A stretch of DNA of 14,860 bases from contig CALFXA010000243.1 of NCBI GenBank assembly GCA_937928015.1, forward strand, positions 1-14,860, given 5' to 3'. The translations under genes and the position numbers were made by a program. Positions 6,491 to 12,679 of this stretch are shown here, piece by piece. Positions within the stretch are counted from its first letter, which is position 1. Every line of letters starts with the position of its first letter. The notes under the pieces were generated by a model. It worked only from the letters and a program-made list of their open reading frames with translations. It made no database searches and was not told the origin of the DNA. The DNA comes from an uncultured Anaerolineales bacterium (GTDB taxonomy: Bacteria; Chloroflexota; Anaerolineae; Anaerolineales; Villigracilaceae).

Positions 6491-7255
6491 CTAATCTCGT
6501 AAACTTGAAACATAATCTTCAACATCGTTAATGTCTGCATAGTATTCACCAGCCAGTATTTTTAGTTGAGAAATAGAATCTGAGAGAGATAAACTTCCTT
6601 CGTATTCTGTTACTGTTTCAACCTTGAAATCTAAAATCTCTAAACTATCAGAATCTAAGGTTGCACTACCTTTTAGTCCAGCCCACATATAAAGCCGTTC
6701 ACCAATTTTTCTGGCGAGTGCTTCATCTTTAACTCTACAAAAAATAGTTTTCCCAGATGAATGCTCTACCATGACGCGAGGGTCTACGCCACCAACGCGC
6801 AGTATTCGCCCGTAGATAACGGTTTGGGCTTTCATGACTGGATGTTGCGGTATTTCTGTCGAAGGTAAAAGCAAGGCTTTTAGAACTGTTTTGCCGTTTC
6901 TGCTAAATAATTCGCCTTCGCAATTTTTAGATTTTATAAAGGAATGTATTTCTCGAAGAGATTTTAATGTTTCAGTAGACAGAGATAAAAAACTATCGCT
7001 TGAAACTGAATCTGTTATGACGTTATATGCGTCAATAGTTAATTCTGGTAATTTGGTTGAAAACTCCAGCCCTATACTTTTGTCTTCAATTTTTATCAAG
7101 CCTACGCCTAATTCATCTTTTGATATTTGTGGGCGCGTTCGATGGACAGTAGACGCAATCATATCCTCAAAAGCAACAATGATTTTCGCTAATTCCCCAG
7201 CGCGTATATCAGAGGGCTTCATTCCCGTGAGTCGAAGACCAATATTCTCTGCCAT
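6491..7255 (-). CDS. Unrecognised 254-residue partner of the PIN nuclease
   Basis: I do not recognise this family with confidence. The protein is soluble, without signal peptide or membrane segments. The N-terminal half (about 1-110) is mixed helix and strand with MKPSDIRAGELAKIIVAFEDMI near the start. The C-terminal half contains a strand-rich module (about 145-215): YGRILRVGG, then SGKTIFCRVKDEALARKIG, LYMWAGLKGSATLD and LEILDFKVETV, which could be a small beta-barrel. A helical tail (about 225-254) ends DVEDYVSSLRD. Because it precedes a PIN nuclease by 14 bases in the same cassette, it is a candidate antitoxin or target-binding subunit. There is no ribosome binding site; TAAAAT lies exactly six bases before the ATG, suggesting a leaderless transcript. 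Confidence 0.7.
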   Translation of the reverse strand: MAENIGLRLTGMKPSDIRAGELAKIIVAFEDMIASTVHRTRPQISKDELGVGLIKIEDKSIGLEFSTKLPELTIDAYNVITDSVSSDSFLSLSTETLKSLREIHSFIKSKNCEGELFSRNGKTVLKALLLPSTEIPQHPVMKAQTVIYGRILRVGGVDPRVMVEHSSGKTIFCRVKDEALARKIGERLYMWAGLKGSATLDSDSLEILDFKVETVTEYEGSLSLSDSISQLKILAGEYYADINDVEDYVSSLRD

Positions 7256-7261
7256 AGTTTT

Positions 7262-7267
7262 ATTTTA
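7262..7267 (-). promoter_or_regulatory. Leaderless-type -10 element of the first cassette gene
   Basis: TAAAAT on the minus strand is followed by exactly six bases and then the ATG at 7255, with no Shine-Dalgarno sequence. The predicted start of transcription coincides with the A of the start codon. No clear -35 is visible. Confidence 0.5.
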
Positions 7268-7289
7268 AACCATATTCAGCAAGGAAGCC

Positions 7290-7312
7290 ACCTAACTAGT
7301 GTTTAGGACGCC
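7290..7312 (-). other. attI-like insertion site at the array boundary
   Basis: On the minus strand the chromosome-cassette joint contains CCTAAAC, four bases, AG, then the crossover box GTTAGGT (7290-7296). Compared from memory with the attI1 core of class 1 integrons, the 23 bases match at about 16 positions, with CCTAAA and AGTTAGG lying at the same spacing. The site is a simple one, without the attC stem arms, as expected of attI or of a secondary integration site. The bases left of 7296 belong to cassette A. Confidence 0.65.
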
Positions 7313-7326
7313 ATTTCGCGTCCTAA
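7303..7326. repeat. Perfect inverted repeat next to the attI-like site
   Basis: TTAGGACGC (7303-7311), a six-base loop, and GCGTCCTAA (7318-7326) form a 9-bp perfect stem. Its left arm supplies the L-box CCTAAA of the attI-like core. It could present a second integrase-binding half-site or be a hairpin in the leader of cassette transcripts. It is not followed by a T-run in either direction, so it is unlikely to be an intrinsic terminator. Confidence 0.7.
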
Positions 7327-7329
7327 TTC

Positions 7330-7358
7330 CTTATATACGGCTTGGATTCTAATGCCTA
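7330..7358 (-). promoter_or_regulatory. Pc-like promoter reading into the cassette array
   Basis: On the minus strand TAGGCA (7353-7358, 4 of 6 to the -35 consensus), 17 bases, and TATAAG (7330-7335, 5 of 6 to the -10 consensus) point into cassette A, with a predicted start near 7323 just before the attI-like site. This is the position of the cassette promoter in integrons. The rest of 7327-7475 is AT-rich and shows no gene. Confidence 0.5.
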
Positions 7359-7475
7359 AATTAATTTGGGGTTTTAGCCCGCCAAAGATTAAAAGACCCT
7401 GAACGATTTTGCACATTCTAACACCCCGAGAAATAACCTGCAATGCCTACAAATCCACTGTCTAAAGAGTCGCCT

Positions 7476-7928
7476 CTATGGCTTGTTCTTCCTGCGCACA
7501 TACAACAATTTCTCGACTTGCGCCACCACCTGTCCCTGCGTGTCGAGGACATCCACACTGAAGGTCGGCTCGACCTTGCCGTCGCGGTCCGCCGCCGCGC
7601 GGATCTCGTCCACGCGGGCTTGCGGGATGTGGAAATGCGCCCGCACGGTCCCGCGCCCAGGGCGGACGAAGCGGATGCCCGCGGCCTTGTCCCAGACGAT
7701 GTAGTCGCGGCCAAGGGCACGCATCAGGATCAACATGAACCACGGGTCGCACATGGCATACAGTGAGCCGCCGAAATGCACGCCCACGATGTTGCGGTTG
7801 AATACCGTCAATTTCATCTCGACGTCGACCGTGCGCTCGTCCACATTACGGGAACGAATCCCTGCCCCCAGCATGGGCGGGTAAAAATTCACCAGCCGCT
7901 CGCGCAGCCGAGTCCAGAAAGCGCTCAC
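7476..7928 (-). CDS. Hotdog-fold thioesterase-like protein (DUF4442-like)
   Basis: About 150 residues beginning at GTG 7928, whose bases overlap the TGA stop of the upstream amidohydrolase gene (GTGA). This start is preferred over an ATG at 8006, which would place 26 extra residues inside the neighbour. The sequence has hotdog features: a hydrophobic helix flanked by VGVHFGGSLYAMCDPWFMLIL, with conserved His and Asp, then strands TVRAHFHIP and EPTFSVDVLD. These resemble DUF4442/PaaI-like proteins, thought to act on acyl-CoA or acyl-carrier thioesters. The substrate cannot be told. It is the last chromosomal gene before the integron, its stop lying about 180 bases from the attI-like site, and it appears intact. 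Confidence 0.8.
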   Translation of the reverse strand: MSAFWTRLRERLVNFYPPMLGAGIRSRNVDERTVDVEMKLTVFNRNIVGVHFGGSLYAMCDPWFMLILMRALGRDYIVWDKAAGIRFVRPGRGTVRAHFHIPQARVDEIRAAADRDGKVEPTFSVDVLDTQGQVVAQVEKLLYVRRKNKP

Positions 7929-8644
7929 TTCTTTTCCGCCGCCTCCACCAACGAACGGAACAAACGCTGCATGGACGGCTGGTCGGTCAGCCACTCGGGG
8001 TGCCATTGCACGGCCAGCGCGTATGGATGCTCGGGCATCTCCACGACCTCCACCAGCCCGTCCGAGGAATGGCCTACAGCCTTGAGCGCGGGCGCGATGT
8101 CCTTCAGGCCCTGGTGATGCAGCGAGTTGACCCGCAGCAGGGTCTCGCCAAAGATCTCCGTCGCGCGGCTGGACTCGTCCACCTGGACAGAGTGCACCAG
8201 GGTGCGGCGCAGGTTGCCAGGATAATCATGGTCGAGCGCATTCGGCAATTGATCCCGCAGATGCGTGTACAACGTCCCGCCCAGAGCCACGTTCATCAAC
8301 TGAGCGCCGCGACAGATTCCCAGCATGGGTTTGCCGCCCTCCGCCGCGGAACGCAGCAACGCCAGTTCAGCGGAATCCCGCATCGGGTCCACGCCATCGA
8401 TGCGCGGATGGGCATTACCCTCGAAGTGGTCGAGCGAGATGTCGCCGCCGCCCGAAAACAGGATTCCATCCAGACGCGCATACAGGTCCATCAGGATTTC
8501 CTCGGGAAGGTTGCACGGGATGGGAATCGCCATCCCGCCCGCCCCCGTCACCGCGTTGACGTAGGAATGCTGCAAGGCAACGATTGGGTGCCCGTCGATA
8601 TCTTTACCATTGCGCGTGGTGATGCCGATCAACGGTCTGGTCAT
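7925..8644 (-). CDS. Class I glutamine amidotransferase-like hydrolase (PuuD/peptidase C26 family)
   Basis: A 239-residue cytosolic hydrolase. The catalytic triad of class I glutamine amidotransferase folds is visible: nucleophile C111 in the elbow GICRGAQLMNV, and H215 and E217 in QWHPEW. The opening PLIGITTR and the segment LDGILFSGGGDISL (58-71) are typical of the gamma-glutamyl-gamma-aminobutyrate hydrolase group, which cleaves gamma-glutamyl amides, for example in putrescine breakdown. The actual substrate here is open: no other putrescine genes are adjacent. AAGGAG (8649-8654) lies four bases before the ATG. The gene follows rplS after a terminator hairpin and overlaps the next gene's GTG, so the two are probably co-translated. 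Confidence 0.88.
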   Translation of the reverse strand: MTRPLIGITTRNGKDIDGHPIVALQHSYVNAVTGAGGMAIPIPCNLPEEILMDLYARLDGILFSGGGDISLDHFEGNAHPRIDGVDPMRDSAELALLRSAAEGGKPMLGICRGAQLMNVALGGTLYTHLRDQLPNALDHDYPGNLRRTLVHSVQVDESSRATEIFGETLLRVNSLHHQGLKDIAPALKAVGHSSDGLVEVVEMPEHPYALAVQWHPEWLTDQPSMQRLFRSLVEAAEKK

Positions 8645-8660
8645 GCTACTCCTTAAATAG

Positions 8661-8686
8661 AAAGAGCGCAGCTAGCTGCGCCCTTT
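8661..8686 (-). terminator. Terminator after rplS
   Basis: The 16-base perfect palindrome GCGCAGCTAGCTGCGC is extended by one G-U and four more pairs (AAAG/CTTT), followed on the minus strand by CTATTT. It lies 8 bases past the rplS stop. The T-run is short, so partial read-through into the amidohydrolase gene is possible. Confidence 0.75.
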
Positions 8687-8694
8687 GGTCTGAC

Positions 8695-9042
8695 TTAGTC
8701 GAACTTCTGTTTGAGGCGAGCCGACTTGCCCGTGCGACCGCGCATGAAGTACAACTGCGCGCGATGTACCACGTTGTGGCGTTCCACCACGATCTTGTCG
8801 ATGCGTGGGGAGCGCAGCAGGAAAGTGCGTTCCACACCGATGCCATTGCTGGCCATGCGGCGGACAGTGATGGAGGCTTCGTTGCCGCCCTTGCGCAGGC
8901 GGATCACGGTGCCCTTGAACTCCTGGATACGCTCGCGGTCACCTTCCTTGATGCGGACGTGCACGCTGACGGTATCGCCGGGGCGTAATTCAGGGATTTT
9001 CTCGTTCGGTTTGGCCTCGACGGCCTTCAGCAGATCAGTCAT
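8695..9042 (-). CDS. rplS: 50S ribosomal protein L19
   Basis: A 115-residue protein of normal length for bL19, which sits at the 30S-50S interface of the ribosome. The family signature is clear: PELRPGDTVSVHVRIKEGDRERIQEFKGTVI near the N-terminus, TVRRMASNGIGVERTFLLRSPRI in the middle, and RAQLYFMRGRTGKSARLK at the end. AAGGAAG lies about eight bases before the ATG. It has its own promoter and terminator and appears monocistronic, apart from its usual neighbours (rpsP, rimM, trmD), which are absent from this window. Confidence 0.97.
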   Translation of the reverse strand: MTDLLKAVEAKPNEKIPELRPGDTVSVHVRIKEGDRERIQEFKGTVIRLRKGGNEASITVRRMASNGIGVERTFLLRSPRIDKIVVERHNVVHRAQLYFMRGRTGKSARLKQKFD

Positions 9043-9093
9043 GTTCGTTCTTCCTTACAATGATGATTGGTTTAGTTTCAAACGCGACGGCGC

Positions 9094-9122
9094 ATTATAG
9101 CACGCATTTTCTGAATGAACAA
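9094..9122 (-). promoter_or_regulatory. rplS promoter
   Basis: A perfect -10 TATAAT (9094-9099) on the minus strand, with TTGTTC (9117-9122) 17 bases upstream as a weak -35. This predicts a start near 9087 and a leader of about 45 bases ahead of the clear ribosome binding site. Confidence 0.65.
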
Positions 9123-9144
9123 GTGAAATTTATGCGCAAGACTC

Positions 9145-10386
9145 TCACGAATACTTCCTCACCGCCAGCACCGCGTTGTGACCGCCGAAGCCGAAGGCGT
9201 TGCTGATCGCCAGGCTGATCTTCTTCTCGCGCGCCTGGTTGGGGATGTAGTCCAGATCGCACTCGGGGTCGGGGGTCTCATAATGGATGGTCGGTGGCAG
9301 GATGCCGTCGCGCACGGCCAGCACACAGAAAATGGCTTCCAGCGCGCCCGTGGCGCCCATCATGTGCCCCGTCATCGACTTGGTGGATGAAACGGGGACC
9401 TTGTAAGCCAGGTCCGCGCCGAAGGCGGCCTTGATGGCGCGCGTCTCGGCCTGATCGTTGAGCGGCGTGCCCGTCCCGTGGGCGCTGATGTAGCCCACCT
9501 CATCGGGGTTGGCATCCGCCGATTGCAACGCCATGCGGATGGCGGCCGCACCACCCTCGCCTTGTTCGTGCGGAGCCGTCACGTGGAAGGCGTCCGCCGT
9601 CGCGCCGTACCCCGCCATCTCGGCCAGGATGGCCGCTCCGCGCGCCCGCGCATGGCTCTCGCGTTCGAGCACTAACACGCCCGCGCCTTCGCCCATCACC
9701 AGGCCGTCGCGATTTTTGTCGAAGGGCTGCGGCACCAAGTGAGCGGCGTCGTTGCGGCGGGTGGTCGCGCCGATGCGGTCGAAGGCGGCCACCCCCGTCG
9801 AGGTGATGGTCGACTCCGCCGCGCCCGCCAGGGCCACGTCGATCATGCCCGTCTTGAGCATCATCAACGCCACGCCGATCCCGTCCGCGCCCGAGGCGCA
9901 GGCCGAAGCCACCGAGAAACTCGGCCCCTTGATGCCGTGGTCGATGGCGATCATCCCCGCCCCGCCGTTCGACATCAGCATGGGGATCAGGAACGGGCTG
10001 ACGCGCCGCGGGCCTTCCTCGTGGTTGGTGATGACCGCGTCCTGAAGCGACTTCAGGCCGCCGATAGCCGACGACACGATCACGCCGATACGACCTGCGT
10101 TCTGCTCGGTGACCTCCAGCCCGGCCTGCCGAATGGCCTCATTAGCCGCCGCGGTGGCGAGCTGCTCAAAGCGGTCACGCCTTCGGGCTTCCTTGGAATC
10201 CATGTACTGGTCAGGATTGAAGTTCTTCACTTCCGCCGCAATGTGGACGTTCAAGGGAGTCGAGTCGAACAACTTGATCGGGGCCACGCCCGAGACACCC
10301 GCCGTTACATTCTTCCACGATTCTTCCACGGTCAGGCCCAACGGGTTGACCGTCCCCATCCCAGTGATCACGATACGATCCTGCAT
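9145..10386 (-). CDS. fabF: Beta-ketoacyl-ACP synthase II
   Basis: A 413-residue condensing enzyme that extends fatty-acyl-ACP with malonyl-ACP in type II fatty acid synthesis. The thiolase-fold active site is complete: C163 in SVASACASGADG, H303 in SAHGTGTPLND, and K336 and H341 in SSTKSMTGHMMGATGA, ending with NAFGFGGHNAVL. The start MQDRIVITGMGTVNPLG at 10386 is the family's normal N-terminus and has GGAGG four bases upstream; the open frame continues to 10860 but that extension is out of family and overlaps the acetyltransferase gene. Upstream on the minus strand, a TATGAT -10-like element (10420-10425) overlaps a GATACG/CGTATC inverted repeat. No other fatty acid genes are in the window. 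Confidence 0.96.
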   Translation of the reverse strand: MQDRIVITGMGTVNPLGLTVEESWKNVTAGVSGVAPIKLFDSTPLNVHIAAEVKNFNPDQYMDSKEARRRDRFEQLATAAANEAIRQAGLEVTEQNAGRIGVIVSSAIGGLKSLQDAVITNHEEGPRRVSPFLIPMLMSNGGAGMIAIDHGIKGPSFSVASACASGADGIGVALMMLKTGMIDVALAGAAESTITSTGVAAFDRIGATTRRNDAAHLVPQPFDKNRDGLVMGEGAGVLVLERESHARARGAAILAEMAGYGATADAFHVTAPHEQGEGGAAAIRMALQSADANPDEVGYISAHGTGTPLNDQAETRAIKAAFGADLAYKVPVSSTKSMTGHMMGATGALEAIFCVLAVRDGILPPTIHYETPDPECDLDYIPNQAREKKISLAISNAFGFGGHNAVLAVRKYS

Positions 10387-10401
10387 TCTGCCTCCGAAAA
10401 A

Positions 10402-10422
10402 GATACGAAAATATTGCGTATC
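10402..10422. promoter_or_regulatory. Short inverted repeat in the fabF upstream region
   Basis: GATACG (10402-10407) and CGTATC (10417-10422) form a 6-bp dyad separated by nine bases, overlapping a TATGAT -10-like sequence on the minus strand. It could be an operator. No known regulator site is recognised, and a dyad this short may be chance. Confidence 0.3.
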
Positions 10423-10477
10423 ATAAAACCCCAAAGAGCAATTAACGTCACGCCAGCGGACCTCGAACCTGCCCCCG

Positions 10478-11026
10478 TTATGGGCGGTGCGCCTCCCGCT
10501 CCAGCAGGGCATAGACGTACTCATCGCGCCAGCCACTTTCGGTCCAGTAATTTTCCACGTGATGGGCCTCGCGCCGAAAACCGAGCCGCTCCAGTAGTCG
10601 GAAGGAATTGATGTTCTCAGCGTCGCACTCGGCCACAACGCGGTGTATCTCCAGTTCGTCGAAAAGATAATCGAGCACGGCGCGCGCGGCTTCGCCCGCA
10701 TACCCATGTCCCCAATATGGACGGGCCAGTGTGAACCCGAAATACGCCTGGCGTGGGTCTGTGCGCATCGGACAGAACGCCATGTCACCCAACAGGATAT
10801 GGTCAGACTTACGTTGGATCGCCGTCTGAAACCAACGCCCTCGCTCGCCTGGGACGGCATCCTTCATCTCAGCGATAAACTCAACCGCCGTCTCGCGCAG
10901 GTAAGGGACACTCCAGCCCTGGTATTTGAAGACCTCGGGGTCATTGCGGTAGGCATGGAACGTATCCAGGTCGGATTCATGGAAGTGGCGCAATAGCAGG
11001 CGGTCAGTTACCAGAGGGAACGGCAT
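10478..11026 (-). CDS. GNAT-family N-acetyltransferase (RimJ/RimL-like)
   Basis: A 182-residue acetyltransferase that uses acetyl-CoA. The domain spans nearly the whole protein: LVTDRLLLRHFHESD at the N-terminus is the usual first strand and helix of the RimJ/RimL subgroup, ARPYWGHGYAGEAARAVLD (about 101-119) is the acetyl-CoA loop (a Q/RxxGxG/A variant, GHGYAG), and NINSFRLLERLGFRREA is motif B. Members acetylate ribosomal-protein N-termini, but many relatives act on small molecules or drugs, so the substrate is open. It starts three bases after the moaE stop, with GGAGAG inside the end of moaE, so it is the last gene of that operon; a link to molybdopterin metabolism is not evident. Confidence 0.9.
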   Translation of the reverse strand: MPFPLVTDRLLLRHFHESDLDTFHAYRNDPEVFKYQGWSVPYLRETAVEFIAEMKDAVPGERGRWFQTAIQRKSDHILLGDMAFCPMRTDPRQAYFGFTLARPYWGHGYAGEAARAVLDYLFDELEIHRVVAECDAENINSFRLLERLGFRREAHHVENYWTESGWRDEYVYALLEREAHRP

Positions 11027-11029
11027 GGG

Positions 11030-11494
11030 TCACTCTCCGGGCTTGGGAATGTAATCCCCTTCCACCCATTCCTCGCCGTTCGGGCCGATTTCCTTCTTCC
11101 AGACGGGGACGATCTCTTTGAGGCGGTCAATACCATAACGAGCCGCATCGAACACACCCGTGTCACGGTGTGCGGCGGTGCAGGCAATCAACACGGTCGG
11201 CGTCTTGGGGTACAACCTGCCGATGCGCTGCACGATGGCGATGCCCTCGATCACGGGCCACTTCGCGCGGATCTCGTCCGCGACCTGTTTCATCTTGGCC
11301 TCGGCCATCGGGACATAAGATTCGTATTCGAGATAGACCGTCTCATGCGGGTCGTTGCGATGGGTCATGCCGCGCACCATGCCCGTGAAGATGGCCGCTG
11401 CCCCCGTGGACTCGAGCGTGATGGCCGCCAGCAGGGCGTCCAGGTCGAGCTCGTCCTCGGTGATGGAATAGATGGTGGGAAGTTCAGGCTGCAT
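11030..11494 (-). CDS. moaE: Molybdopterin synthase catalytic subunit MoaE
   Basis: A 154-residue protein which, with MoaD, converts cyclic pyranopterin monophosphate to molybdopterin by inserting two sulfurs. Family features are clear: STGAAAIFTGMVRG (29-42), VYLEYESYVPMAEAKM (53-68), RIGRLYPKTPTVLIACTAAHRD (90-111), and AARYGIDRLKEIVPVWKKE (118-135) with the conserved lysines K126 and K133. The start at 11494 follows the moaD stop by four bases; an ATG at 11590 would add 32 unrelated residues overlapping moaD. The molybdopterin-synthase pair is therefore encoded in D-E order in one operon with moaC. Confidence 0.94.
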   Translation of the reverse strand: MQPELPTIYSITEDELDLDALLAAITLESTGAAAIFTGMVRGMTHRNDPHETVYLEYESYVPMAEAKMKQVADEIRAKWPVIEGIAIVQRIGRLYPKTPTVLIACTAAHRDTGVFDAARYGIDRLKEIVPVWKKEIGPNGEEWVEGDYIPKPGE

Positions 11495-11498
11495 GGCG

Positions 11499-11747
11499 CT
11501 ATCCACCCGAGACAGGCGGGAACAGGGCGATCTCCGCACTGGGCGGGACGACGGCTTCGTCGAAGGCGTATTCGCGGTTGATGGTGACAATCACGCTCGA
11601 CATGGACTGCGTCAGGTTGGGAAAATCCTGGGCGATCTTATCCTTGAGGCCCTGAATGGTCAGGTCCTCGGGGATTTCCAGGTCCATCGACTTAGCCCCA
11701 GCGCGGTCGCGCAGGGTGGCAAAAAAGAGAAGTTTGATATTGTTCAT
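11499..11747 (-). CDS. moaD: Molybdopterin synthase sulfur-carrier subunit MoaD
   Basis: An 82-residue ubiquitin-like protein. It opens with IKLLFFATLRDRAGA and ends in FPPVSGG, the C-terminal Gly-Gly that is adenylated and converted to thiocarboxylate by a MoeB-type enzyme before donating sulfur in the MoaD-MoaE complex. Length and ends are normal for the family. It starts two bases after the cupin gene's stop and is followed four bases later by moaE, so it is translated from the middle of an operon; only a weak purine stretch precedes the ATG. MoeB is not in the window. Confidence 0.94.
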   Translation of the reverse strand: MNNIKLLFFATLRDRAGAKSMDLEIPEDLTIQGLKDKIAQDFPNLTQSMSSVIVTINREYAFDEAVVPPSAEIALFPPVSGG

Positions 11748-11749
11748 TC

Positions 11750-12115
11750 TTATATCCAGACGTTGTTAGGTGCGGTTTTCTCGTCCTGCACGCCGCCCGT
11801 GTTGACGGTGCCTACAGGTTCGATCAGCAAAATGTGACATTCCTGCGCGGCGACAGGTTTATGCTCCACGCCGCGCGGGACGACGTACAGATCGCCAGCC
11901 TTGAGCGCCACCTGCCCATCACGGAACAGGATGGTCAGTTCGCCATCCACCACGAGGAACAACTCATCCGTTTCGGGGTGGTCGTGCCAGACAAACTCTC
12001 CTTGTACCTTCGCCAGCTTGACATGATAATCGTTCATCTGCGCGACGATCTTGGGCGTCCAATGCTCGGAAAATTTTGTCAGCTTATCCTTTAAGTCAAT
12101 CGCTTGATACTCCAT
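11750..12115 (-). CDS. Small cupin-domain protein
   Basis: A 121-residue single-domain cupin. Cupin motif 1 is visible as [19 protein letters not shown] (42-60), with metal ligands H44, H46 and E51. Motif 2 is [16 protein letters not shown] (74-89), with H85. It resembles mannose-6-phosphate-isomerase-like small cupins of unknown substrate. It lies between moaC and moaD with 12- and 2-base gaps, so it is co-expressed with molybdopterin genes, but cupins are not a known step of that pathway. Its role there is unknown. Confidence 0.88.
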   Translation of the reverse strand: MEYQAIDLKDKLTKFSEHWTPKIVAQMNDYHVKLAKVQGEFVWHDHPETDELFLVVDGELTILFRDGQVALKAGDLYVVPRGVEHKPVAAQECHILLIEPVGTVNTGGVQDEKTAPNNVWI

Positions 12116-12127
12116 TGCTAAAGCTCC

Positions 12128-12610
12128 TTACTCGTTGACAATGTCTCCGCTCTTGCCACCGTGTTTTTCGACCAGGCGGATGTTTTGGATGCGCATGGTC
12201 TTCTCGGCGGCCTTGGCCATGTCGTAGACCGTCAGCGCGGCCACCGAGACAGCCGTCAGCGCTTCCATCTCCACGCCCGTCTTGCCGACCGTTTTGGCGG
12301 TGGCGGTGATGACCACGCCAGGCAGGGATTCGTCCAGGGCTAGGTCCACATCCACTTTGGTGAGAAAAAGCGGATGACATAACGGAATCAGGTCCGAGGT
12401 CCGCTTGGCGGCGGTGATGCCCGCAATCTGGGCCACGGTCAACACATCACCCTTCTTGATCTGCCCGTCGCGAATCAGATCGAAGGTCGCCTTAAGCATG
12501 TGGATTTCGCCACGGGCAACGGCCACGCGTTCGGTGTCAGACTTGGCGCCCACATCCACCATGCTGGCCTGGCCATGTTCGTCGAGATGAGTCAATTTAG
12601 GTTCAGACAT
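12128..12610 (-). CDS. moaC: Cyclic pyranopterin monophosphate synthase MoaC
   Basis: A 160-residue enzyme that, after MoaA, closes the pyranopterin ring to give cyclic pyranopterin monophosphate in molybdenum cofactor synthesis. Family marks are [17 protein letters not shown] at the N-terminus, [19 protein letters not shown] in the middle, and [23 protein letters not shown], followed by a lysine-rich stretch (AKAAEKTM) before [12 protein letters not shown]. The start [10 protein letters not shown] at 12610 is preferred over 12643 because the family begins there and TATAAT lies exactly six bases ahead. It is the first gene of the moaC-cupin-moaD-moaE-GNAT operon and diverges from scpA across 69 bases. 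MoaA is not in the window. Confidence 0.95.
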   Translation of the reverse strand: MSEPKLTHLDEHGQASMVDVGAKSDTERVAVARGEIHMLKATFDLIRDGQIKKGDVLTVAQIAGITAAKRTSDLIPLCHPLFLTKVDVDLALDESLPGVVITATAKTVGKTGVEMEALTAVSVAALTVYDMAKAAEKTMRIQNIRLVEKHGGKSGDIVNE

Positions 12611-12616
12611 GCGGCG

Positions 12617-12622
12617 ATTATA
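12617..12622 (-). promoter_or_regulatory. Leaderless-type -10 element of moaC
   Basis: TATAAT on the minus strand is followed by CGCCGC and the ATG. Standard -10 spacing puts transcription start on the A of ATG. No Shine-Dalgarno sequence fits between, and no good -35 is visible. Confidence 0.6.
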
Positions 12623-12664
12623 ACCGCCCTTCGACTTCGCCACGCTCCATTAGGGGCGGAGTGA

Positions 12665-12670
12665 TATAAT
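12665..12670 (+). promoter_or_regulatory. -10 element of scpA with little or no leader
   Basis: TATAAT is followed by nine bases (TCGCGCCCT) and the scpA ATG, leaving a leader of zero to about three bases. It is back to back with the moaC promoter; the two -10 elements are 42 bases apart. Confidence 0.55.
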
Positions 12671-12679
12671 TCGCGCCCT

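Larger units (their letters stand above)
5852..7295 (-). mobile_element. Cassette A: PIN nuclease plus unknown partner, first in the array
   Basis: A 1,444-bp cassette next to the attI-like site, holding two genes in the array direction with only 14 bases between them. A cassette in first position is usually the most recently acquired and the best expressed. Confidence 0.85.
1..7296 (-). mobile_element. Integron gene-cassette array (attC cluster, no integrase seen)
   Basis: Four attC-like sites alternate with AT-rich cargo, and the array stops abruptly at an attI-like core at 7296. For every complete cassette the bases at its two ends are complementary: GTTAGGCGTTT with AAACGCCTAAC for 38-4276, GTTAGACCCC with GGGGTCTAAC for 4277-5132, GTTAGTGTGCCC with GGGCACACTAAC for 5133-5851, and GTTAGGTGGC with GCCACCTAAC for 5852-7295. 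This is expected because the attC of a free circular cassette is rebuilt from its own two ends. The polarity is right to left: the extra unpaired bases lie on the arm that is R'' on the minus strand, and most genes read that way. The left end lies outside the window. No tyrosine recombinase gene is visible, so this is formally an attC cluster lacking an integrase. Confidence 0.9.

Noticed and set aside
6834..7268. 144-codon plus-strand frame opposite the PIN-partner gene
   Set aside because: It is antisense to a better-supported gene with operon context and ends at the cassette leader; no domain is seen.
1..7296. Array polarity left to right (plus strand)
   Set aside because: The unpaired bases lie on the arm that is R'' only when read on the minus strand, most cassette genes read minus, and the right end has an attI-like rather than an attC site.
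7443..7766. Plus-strand frame starting at 7443 as a truncated integrase N-terminus
   Set aside because: Its position and direction would suit intI, but after about 13 codons it runs antisense to the thioesterase-like gene and shows no tyrosine-recombinase motif.
7929..8006. Start of the thioesterase-like gene at ATG 8006
   Set aside because: It would add 26 Gly/Pro-rich residues inside the amidohydrolase gene; GTG at 7928 overlaps that gene's stop in the usual coupled manner.
10435..10480. tRNA-like sequence (GGTTCGAGGTCC on the minus strand) before fabF
   Set aside because: A T-loop-like word exists, but there is no matching acceptor stem, D-arm or anticodon arm in the surrounding bases.
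9739..10611. 290-codon plus-strand frame opposite fabF
   Set aside because: It is an Arg/Asp/His-rich antisense shadow of a GC-rich gene, with no recognisable domain.
10387..10860. N-terminal extension of FabF to an ATG at 10860
   Set aside because: The extra residues do not belong to the family, overlap the acetyltransferase gene in another frame, and the internal ATG has GGAGG in place.
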